Source: an uncultured Sutterella sp. (lineage in GTDB: Bacteria > Pseudomonadota > Gammaproteobacteria > Burkholderiales > Burkholderiaceae_F). Taken from it: a DNA stretch of 6,244 bases. Positions 1-4,402 of this stretch are shown in pieces. The number at the start of each line of letters is the position of its first letter. Position 1 is the stretch's first letter. The translations under genes and the position numbers were made by a program. The stretch lies in the NCBI GenBank assembly GCA_934249275.1, contig CAKQKT010000099.1, forward strand, positions 1-6,244, written 5' to 3'. Under the pieces are notes generated by a model. It was given only the letters and a program-made list of their open reading frames with translations. It had not been told where the DNA came from and did no database searches.

Positions 1-496
1 GTGGATCGTCCTGATTCTCGCAATCACGATCTGCGCGTACACCGGCTTCCTGATCTCCGCCCTGATCCGCTTCCCGCTCATCAACACGGCTGTGCTCCCG
101 GCGCTCTTCATCGCATCGGGCCTCTCCGCCGGCGCTGCGGCTGCCAAGCTGGTTGCCGTCGGCTGCTTCGGCGAAGAGCAGCACAGTGCCGACATGAAGC
201 TCCTGCACGGCGCCGAATGGCCGATCATGGCCGCCGAAGCCCTCTGCATCTTCATGATCGCGGTCTCCCTGATCTCCGGCAATGCCGCTGCTCAGGCCGC
301 CGCCGAGGCTTTCGTCTCGGGCACCTGGTCCACCGTGTTCTGGGTCGGTGTCGTCGGCGTCGGCTTCGTGCTGCCCGTGCTGTTCAACTTTGTGAAGAGC
401 GCCGCGAGCTTCTATCTCGCCGGTCTCTGCAGCATCGTCGGCATGCTCTGCCTGCGTCACTTCATCCTGTACGCCGGTCAGATCTTCGGTCTCTGA
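1..496 (+). CDS. nrfD: NrfD/PsrC-family membrane quinol dehydrogenase subunit, C-terminal part (5' truncated)
   Basis: The frame is open from base 2 to a TGA at 494-496, giving 164 residues with no start inside the window, so the N-terminal half lies to the left. It shows about five hydrophobic segments (residues about 1-22, 31-53, 73-92, 110-131 and 138-158). Family marks are the Tyr-Thr-Gly-Phe-Leu-Ile-Ser stretch near residue 13, a Leu-Pro before a small-residue-rich helix (SGLSAGAAAA), a buried Glu at about 79, and the closing Leu-Arg-His-Phe-Ile-Leu-Tyr-Ala-Gly-Gln, which matches the conserved C-terminal Arg...Ala-Gly-Gln of NrfD/PsrC proteins. Such proteins are about 310-400 residues long, sit in the inner membrane, and oxidise quinol for a periplasmic reductase through a four-cluster iron-sulfur partner, usually encoded just upstream. 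Which reductase it serves cannot be read here: MccD/SirD, NrfD, or a molybdoenzyme anchor all remain possible. Context with copper and haem maturation genes favours the MccD/SirD type. Confidence 0.85.
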   Translation, partial: WIVLILAITICAYTGFLISALIRFPLINTAVLPALFIASGLSAGAAAAKLVAVGCFGEEQHSADMKLLHGAEWPIMAAEALCIFMIAVSLISGNAAAQAAAEAFVSGTWSTVFWVGVVGVGFVLPVLFNFVKSAASFYLAGLCSIVGMLCLRHFILYAGQIFGL

Positions 497-522
497 TGAC
501 CCTCGCGGCCATCTGAACCGAA

Positions 523-538
523 GCGTGTGAAAGCACGC
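523..538 (+). other. Stem-loop with GAAA tetraloop (first of a tandem set)
   Basis: GCGTGT (523-528) pairs with GCACGC (533-538) around a GAAA loop (529-532), a 6 bp stem with one G-U closing pair. It starts 27 bases after the stop codon of the NrfD-like gene and has no T-tract after it, so it is not a terminator alone. It may be part of a structured 3' untranslated region. Confidence 0.5.
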
Positions 539-551
539 AGTCAATCAACCA

Positions 552-577
552 CCGCCTCGCCGGAAACGGCGGGGCGG
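552..577 (+). other. Strong 11 bp stem-loop with GAAA tetraloop
   Basis: CCGCCTCGCCG (552-562) pairs without mismatch with CGGCGGGGCGG (567-577), with one internal U-G pair, around GAAA (563-566). A stem this GC-rich with a GNRA loop is very stable. No T-run follows directly; an A-rich stretch (586-591) and then the terminator come next. A 3'-end barrier protecting the upstream mRNA from exonucleases, or a domain of a small RNA, would both fit. I recognise no known riboswitch consensus. Confidence 0.6.
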
Positions 578-605
578 ATGGCTGAAGAAAACCAATCCTC
601 CCCGA

Positions 606-628
606 GCCCGTCACCGGGCCGTTTTTTT
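606..628 (+). terminator. Rho-independent terminator
   Basis: GCCCG (606-610) pairs with CGGGC (615-619) around a TCAC loop, followed within two bases by seven T's (622-628). The stem is short but all G-C. It lies 110 bases after the stop codon of the NrfD-like gene and 90 bases before nosL, so it probably ends the upstream transcript and makes nosL onward a separate transcription unit. Confidence 0.75.
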
Positions 629-706
629 ATCGGGCGGTGCAATTCCCTCCGACGCCGTTGCCGGCGACGTCGTACGATTAGGATTAAATTGCCTTCATCC
701 GCCATC
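629..706 (+). promoter_or_regulatory. Probable promoter region of the nosLDFY unit
   Basis: The terminator at 606-628 implies that transcription must restart here for nosL. The best sigma70-like pair I can find is TTGCCG (658-663) with TAGGAT (679-684), but its spacer is only 15 bases, so the match is poor. The AT-rich stretch at 673-690 (TACGATTAGGATTAAATT) is the likely melting region. A small inverted repeat, CGCCG (653-657) with CGGCG (662-666), sits next to it. I see no convincing FNR box (TTGAT-N4-ATCAA). The location is inferred from context more than from motif quality. Confidence 0.25.
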
Positions 707-712
707 AAGGAG
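707..712 (+). promoter_or_regulatory. Ribosome binding site of nosL
   Basis: AAGGAG, six bases before the ATG at 719. It decides the start: the frame is open further left to 527, but only the 719 start has this site and is followed at once by a lipoprotein signal peptide. Confidence 0.8.
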
Positions 713-718
713 TGTTCA

Positions 719-1231
719 ATGACGATGCAGAAGAAGATGTTGAAGATCGCTGCGGCCGGCTGCGCCGCAGTGCTAGCGGCCCTCCTGCTTGCGGGCTGCG
801 GCGACGATGCCTCGAAGAAGGCGTTCTCGCCCGTGCCGTTCGACAAGCACGACCGCTGCCATCTCTGCGGCATGGTCCTTGCACACTACGAGGGCCCGAA
901 GGCCCAGATCATCATCAAGGGCGCAGAAGATACGCCGCTCATGTTCTGCAGCGGCCGCGATGCCTTCACCTATGCGCTTCAGCCCGAAAATCAGCGCCGG
1001 CTTCTTGCCTTCTTCATTCATGATCTCGGCCGAACCTCCTGGGAGACGCCCGCCGACGATGCGCTCGTGCCGGCCGCGTCCGCCATGTACGTCTACGGCC
1101 ACGGACGCGAGGGCGTGATGGGCGACGAGCCCGTCGCCTTCACCGACAAGACGAAGGCCGAGGCCTTCATCCAAAAATGGGGCGGCAAGCTCTACAGGTA
1201 TGAGGACATCGACCTCAAGCGCCTGAATTGA
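719..1231 (+). CDS. nosL: NosL-family lipoprotein copper chaperone
   Basis: A 170-residue protein. It begins with a lipoprotein signal peptide: a basic start (MTMQKKMLK), a hydrophobic stretch, and a lipobox Leu24-Ala25-Gly26-Cys27, so Cys27 is the expected lipidated residue and the protein is anchored facing the periplasm. The mature part carries Cys47-X2-Cys50-Gly51-Met52 followed by GPKAQI (59-64), the family's N-terminal metal-binding region. Met75-Phe-Cys77 and a C-terminal Gly-rich block (VYGHGREGVMGDEP, residues 125-138) with the conserved ending TKAEAFIQKWGGK are also typical. Length is normal for NosL (about 170-200). Known family role: NosL binds Cu(I) and hands it to the NosDFY machinery or to the target apo-enzyme. 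It is the first gene of the copper set; its stop codon overlaps the ribosome binding site of nosD. A MccL/SirL-type role in a copper-haem sulfite reductase locus is possible and not separable from NosL by sequence alone. Confidence 0.93.
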   Translation: MTMQKKMLKIAAAGCAAVLAALLLAGCGDDASKKAFSPVPFDKHDRCHLCGMVLAHYEGPKAQIIIKGAEDTPLMFCSGRDAFTYALQPENQRRLLAFFIHDLGRTSWETPADDALVPAASAMYVYGHGREGVMGDEPVAFTDKTKAEAFIQKWGGKLYRYEDIDLKRLN

Positions 1232-1241
1232 GGCTCCCTGC

Positions 1242-2579
1242 ATGAACCTGTTCCCGAGACTCCTTCTTTCCGCCGTTCTCCTGGGGCTCTCCCTCGGGGG
1301 GCATGCGCGCACCTTCGAGGTCTCGGCCTTGGCCGAGCTTGACGACGCCGTCATCGAGGCCGAGGACGGCGATGAGATCGTGCTCGCCAAGGGCGTCTAC
1401 GAGCTTGAGGCGCCGCTTGAAATCTTCTCGCGGATCGTGATCCGCGGCGAGGACGGCGCCGTCGTCGATGCGGGCGGCAGGGGTTCGGGCTTCATCGTGC
1501 GCGTCCCGAAGGTTCGAATTGAAAATCTCACCGTCCGCAACTACGGCGGCGATCTTTATGCCCGCGATGCGGGCGTGAAGGTGGGCGACGGGGCCGACGG
1601 CACCGAGCTTCGCAACCTGGTGCTTCAGGGACCGGGATTCGGCGTGCGCGCGGACCGCATGGACGCCCTCGTGGTCGAGGGGTGCACGATCGAAGGGGAT
1701 GCGAAGCGCCACGTGCTTGACCGCGGAGACGGAATCTTCCTTTCCTATGTGAAGAATGCGCGGCTTGACCGCAACTCGCTTCGCAACGTGCGCGACGGCT
1801 TCTATCTCGAGAACGTCGATGTTGCAAAGTCCGACTTCAACTTCTTCACGGGCGCTCAGTACGGCATTCACTACATGTACACGCGCGACTGCACGGCGAC
1901 GGGCAATCGCGCCGTGGGCGTGCGCGGCGGCTACGCGCTCATGAGCAGCACCCGCGTGACGCTCACGAGGAGCTTCAGCTCGAAGAACATCGAGTTCGGC
2001 ATTCTGCTCAACGTCGCAGACGGATGCCTGGTTGAGGAAAACACCGTCGTCGGCGTGCACAATCCCAAGGGCCGCGCCGCGCTCGACAATGAGGGAAAGG
2101 GCATCTTCATCTACGGGCCGGGCCAAAGCCGCGTGACCCGCAACTGGATCTCGGAAAGCGACATCGGCATCGGGGTTGCGCTGGGCGGCGAGGGCAACGT
2201 TCTCTGGGAGAATTCGTTCGTCGACAACCGGATTCAGGTCCGCTACGTCGGCGAGACGCCGCTCGAGTGGAGCTTCGAGGGACGCGGCAACTACTGGAGC
2301 ACGAATCTCGGATGGGACGTCGACCATGACGGGATCTCCGACCGTCCCTATCAGCCAAACGACAGCCTCGACCGCATCTTCTGGATCTATCCGGAGGCCC
2401 GCTTTCTGATGGACAGTCCCGTGACGGCGCTCCTCAGGTGGCTTGCCGGCCAGTTCGAGATCGACCGCGGCAAGGGCGTCACCGACTCTCACCCGCTCGT
2501 GAGGCCGCCCGTGGGCCCCGACGTGCACGAGGCTCGAGCCGGTGCGTCTCAGAACAAGAACAAGGAAAAACCAGCATGA
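1242..2579 (+). CDS. nosD: NosD, periplasmic beta-helix copper maturation protein
   Basis: A 445-residue protein with a Sec signal peptide (residues 1-22, likely cleaved after Gly-His-Ala). The rest is a right-handed parallel beta-helix of the CASH/PbH1 type: repeated turns such as IENLTVRNY (93-101), LVVEGCTIEG (143-152) and LDRNSLRNVRDGFYLENV (175-192). NosD marks are Tyr-Gly-Ile-His-Tyr-Met-Tyr-Thr (207-214) and GRGNYWS (347-353). The latter is followed by an acidic loop, D359-x-D361-x-D363-G-x-x-D367, then Arg-Pro-Tyr. Family knowledge: NosD works in the periplasm with the NosFY transporter to build the copper sites of nitrous oxide reductase. The start is the ATG 10 bases after nosL; TGAGG (1229-1233), which includes the nosL stop, serves as ribosome binding site with 8 bases of spacing. 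The tail after residue 410 is polar and Lys-rich; its Lys codons contain the nosF ribosome binding site. Length matches the family. Confidence 0.95.
   Translation: MNLFPRLLLSAVLLGLSLGGHARTFEVSALAELDDAVIEAEDGDEIVLAKGVYELEAPLEIFSRIVIRGEDGAVVDAGGRGSGFIVRVPKVRIENLTVRNYGGDLYARDAGVKVGDGADGTELRNLVLQGPGFGVRADRMDALVVEGCTIEGDAKRHVLDRGDGIFLSYVKNARLDRNSLRNVRDGFYLENVDVAKSDFNFFTGAQYGIHYMYTRDCTATGNRAVGVRGGYALMSSTRVTLTRSFSSKNIEFGILLNVADGCLVEENTVVGVHNPKGRAALDNEGKGIFIYGPGQSRVTRNWISESDIGIGVALGGEGNVLWENSFVDNRIQVRYVGETPLEWSFEGRGNYWSTNLGWDVDHDGISDRPYQPNDSLDRIFWIYPEARFLMDSPVTALLRWLAGQFEIDRGKGVTDSHPLVRPPVGPDVHEARAGASQNKNKEKPA
2562..2567 (+). promoter_or_regulatory. Ribosome binding site of nosF inside the 3' end of nosD
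   Basis: AAGGAA, eight bases before the ATG at 2576 and within the last codons of nosD. It fixes the nosF start; the same frame is open upstream to 2438, but no NosF homology lies there. Confidence 0.7.
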
Positions 2580-3457
2580 ACGCCATCGAATGCAGGGATC
2601 TCGTCTTTTGCCGTGGCGCAAGGACGGTCCTCAACGGGATCAGCTTCGAACTGCCGCCCGGCAGGCTTCTGGGCCTGGTCGGCCACAACGGCGCCGGCAA
2701 GTCGACGCTCATCAAGCTGATTCTGGGCCTTCTGAAGCCCGCGTCCGGCAGCCTGACGGTGCTGGGCGGGAGGCCCGGCGCCTCGCCTCTTGACGTCGGG
2801 TACCTGCCCGAGAATGTCAGCTTCTACGATGCGATGACGGTCGAGGAGCACCTTCGCTATTTCGCGGGCCTCAAGGGCGTGGTTCAATCCCGCATCGACG
2901 AGCTTGTCGAGGAGCTGGGGCTCGGCATTGTGCTTCGTCAGCGTCTCGGACAGTGCTCGAAGGGACAGCGCCAGCGTCTGGGCCTCGCGCAGGCGCTTCT
3001 GACGCGGCCGCGCCTTCTGGTGCTTGACGAGCCGACCGTGGGTCTTGATCCCGCGGCCTCGTCCCTCATGTACCGCGAGCTTTCCGCGCTTCGGGATGCG
3101 GGCTGCGCGGTCGCCGTCTGCACGCACGAGCTCGCGCTCGTCGAACCTCATCTTGACCGGGTGCTCCTGCTTGCCTCGGGTGAATGCCGCGGCAGCGGAA
3201 CGCTGGGTGAATTGCGCGAAAGGGCGGCGCTTCCCGCCCTCATTACGAACGTCGGCAATGCGGCCGCGCTGGCCGATCCGGCGCTTGCGCCCTACGTGCA
3301 GGGCTCGCGCCTGGCCGTTCCCGAGGGCGATGTGGCGAGGGTCGTCAGGCGGCTTACCGAAGTGCACGGCGTCTACGACTTCCAGCTTCGCAAGGCGGAT
3401 CTGGGCATGATCTTCGCGCACTTTGTTCTGGACGTGCCCGTGGAGGATTTTTCATGA
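2576..3457 (+). CDS. nosF: NosF, ABC transporter ATP-binding protein
   Basis: A 293-residue ABC ATPase, the cytoplasmic energy unit of the NosDFY complex. Walker A is GHNGAGKST (36-44). The Q-loop position reads Tyr-Leu-Pro-Glu-Asn (76-80), with Glu79 where classical transporters have Gln. The signature is Cys-Ser-Lys-Gly-Gln (127-131) followed by RQRLGLAQ, a variant of LSGGQ close to the Tyr-Ser-Lys-Gly-Met form I recall from other NosF proteins. Walker B is LLVLDE (147-152) with PTVGLDP as D-loop region, and the switch His is His184 in Cys-Thr-His-Glu. All ATPase residues are present, so it should be active. The last 80 or so residues form a small C-terminal domain, as in other NosF/CcmA-like ATPases. 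ATG overlaps the nosD stop as ATGA, and its own TGA overlaps the nosY start the same way, so translation of D, F and Y is probably coupled. NosF with NosY is thought to energise handover involving NosD. Confidence 0.95.
   Translation: MNAIECRDLVFCRGARTVLNGISFELPPGRLLGLVGHNGAGKSTLIKLILGLLKPASGSLTVLGGRPGASPLDVGYLPENVSFYDAMTVEEHLRYFAGLKGVVQSRIDELVEELGLGIVLRQRLGQCSKGQRQRLGLAQALLTRPRLLVLDEPTVGLDPAASSLMYRELSALRDAGCAVAVCTHELALVEPHLDRVLLLASGECRGSGTLGELRERAALPALITNVGNAAALADPALAPYVQGSRLAVPEGDVARVVRRLTEVHGVYDFQLRKADLGMIFAHFVLDVPVEDFS
3442..3446 (+). promoter_or_regulatory. Ribosome binding site of nosY inside the 3' end of nosF
   Basis: GGAGG, seven bases before the ATG at 3454, within the last nosF codons. 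It supports the ATGA overlap start for nosY. Confidence 0.75.
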
Positions 3458-4302
3458 GTTCAACCGCACCCGCCATCGGCACCGGCTCGCGCATCGGCGC
3501 CTTCGCCACGATCTCGATCGTCGCCGGAAAGGAGTTCCGCGACTGCCTGCGCAGCCGCTGGCTCGTCTTCGGCAGCGCGCTCTTTGCGATTCTCGGCCTT
3601 GCCGTCTTCTTCGGCACGGCGGCCATCGGCGGCACGCTTCAGTATCAGCCGCTCCCGACCGTCATGAATTCGCTTCTGAGCCTGACGGTCTTTCTGCTGC
3701 CGCTTCTGGCGCTTCTCCTTTCCTACGATGCGTTCGTGGGCGAGGCCGAGTCGGGCACGCTTCTTCTGATGCTTACCTATCCGCTCACGCGCCTGCAGTG
3801 GCTCGCCGGCAAGGCGCTCGGACAGGGGCTCGCGCTGCTGCTCGTTCTTGTGCTGGGCTTTGCGGTGCTGCCGGTGATTCAGGCCTTTCTGCCCGTCCCC
3901 TATGGAATGGGCGAGCTTCTTGGATCGCTTGCCGTGCTGATCGCAAGCGGCTGGGCGCTCGGACTTCTCTTCATGCTTGCCGCCTATTGGGTGAGCCTGT
4001 GCGTGCGCCACAAGGCGCAGGCGCTCGCGCTTCTTTTGGTCGTCTGGTTCGTTGCGGTCTTGCTCTACGACCTCGGGCTTCTCGTCGTGACGGTGGCGTG
4101 CGCCGACGTGCTGGGCCGCGGAACGCTGACGGCTCTCATGCTTGCCAATCCTGCGAGCGTCTTCAGGCTTCTCAACCAGTCCGTGATCGGCGTCCTTTCG
4201 TTCGAGGTGCCGCCCGCGCCGGCCCTTGCCGCCATTTTGCTCGCCTGGATCGCAGTTCTCTTTGCGATATGCGCCAAAACGCTTGCCGCAAGGCGTCTCT
4301 GA
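3454..4302 (+). CDS. nosY: NosY, ABC-2 type permease
   Basis: A 282-residue integral membrane protein and partner of NosF. I count six hydrophobic segments (about residues 35-57, 68-91, 120-143, 153-177, 188-214 and 255-277), the usual ABC-2/NosY arrangement. After the second segment comes Tyr91-Asp-Ala-Phe-Val-Gly-Glu-Ala-Glu-Ser-Gly-Thr-Leu, the conserved cytoplasmic E...SGTL loop of this family that contacts the ATPase, followed by TYPLTR. Asn-Pro-Ala-Ser-Val-Phe-Arg (232-238) before the last helix matches the NP...FR motif of NosY. The N-terminal 30 residues, with Gly-Lys-Glu-Phe-Arg-Asp, form the amphipathic entry helix seen in ABC-2 permeases. The substrate moved or released by NosFY is not settled: a sulfur species for copper-sulfide assembly and copper handover have both been proposed. 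It closes the coupled D-F-Y block; 100 bp separate it from ccmF. Confidence 0.94.
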   Translation: MSSTAPAIGTGSRIGAFATISIVAGKEFRDCLRSRWLVFGSALFAILGLAVFFGTAAIGGTLQYQPLPTVMNSLLSLTVFLLPLLALLLSYDAFVGEAESGTLLLMLTYPLTRLQWLAGKALGQGLALLLVLVLGFAVLPVIQAFLPVPYGMGELLGSLAVLIASGWALGLLFMLAAYWVSLCVRHKAQALALLLVVWFVAVLLYDLGLLVVTVACADVLGRGTLTALMLANPASVFRLLNQSVIGVLSFEVPPAPALAAILLAWIAVLFAICAKTLAARRL

Positions 4303-4402
4303 AAAGGATTTCGAAGAAAAATGCTTAAGGCTTGATGCAGGATTCGTGCGCTAAAGTGAAGACTGCAACCATTAGACCGGACCCACATATTGGACCTCAA
4401 AA
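4303..4402 (+). other. Intergenic gap between nosY and ccmF
   Basis: A 100 bp segment clearly poorer in GC than the genes on either side. It holds no hairpin with a T-run, so transcription from nosY probably continues into ccmF. GGACC occurs twice (4379-4383 and 4392-4396), 13 bases apart. TTGATG (4332-4337) and TAAAGT (4352-4357) resemble promoter boxes, but the 14-base spacer is too short. The stretch TTGAT-GCAG-GATTC is at most an FNR half site. No small gene with a credible start is visible. Confidence 0.5.

Noticed and set aside
92..496. GTG at 92 as a true start of the NrfD-like gene
   Set aside because: The frame is open and family-like to the left edge (membrane segment and Tyr-Thr-Gly motif before residue 31), so this is an internal codon of a truncated gene.
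497..628. Known riboswitch class in the spacer (c-di-GMP-I, glycine, SAH and fluoride considered)
   Set aside because: Apart from GAAA loops none of the conserved core sequences I know for these classes is present, and the structure follows a gene end rather than directly leading into a start codon.
527..718. Extended N-terminus for nosL starting at 527
   Set aside because: The extension would be translated across the hairpins and the terminator, has an Arg-rich sequence unlike any NosL, and would bury the lipoprotein signal. The ATG at 719 has AAGGAG at the right distance.
2315..2352. The NosD acidic loop as evidence that the gene is a dockerin or EF-hand protein
   Set aside because: It is a single loop at the end of a full beta-helix NosD protein with GNYWS and YGIHYMYT motifs, so the overall assignment is unaffected.
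1215..2621. Open reading frame of 468 codons on the - strand opposite nosD
   Set aside because: It mirrors nosD over its full length, is rich in Arg, Ala, His and Val as expected for an antisense frame in GC-rich DNA, and shows no recognisable domain. The + strand protein has a signal peptide and clear NosD motifs.
3423..4328. Open reading frame of 301 codons on the + strand overlapping nosY in another frame
   Set aside because: Arg- and Ala-rich low-complexity translation without motifs. The nosY frame has a ribosome binding site, six membrane segments and the family loop.
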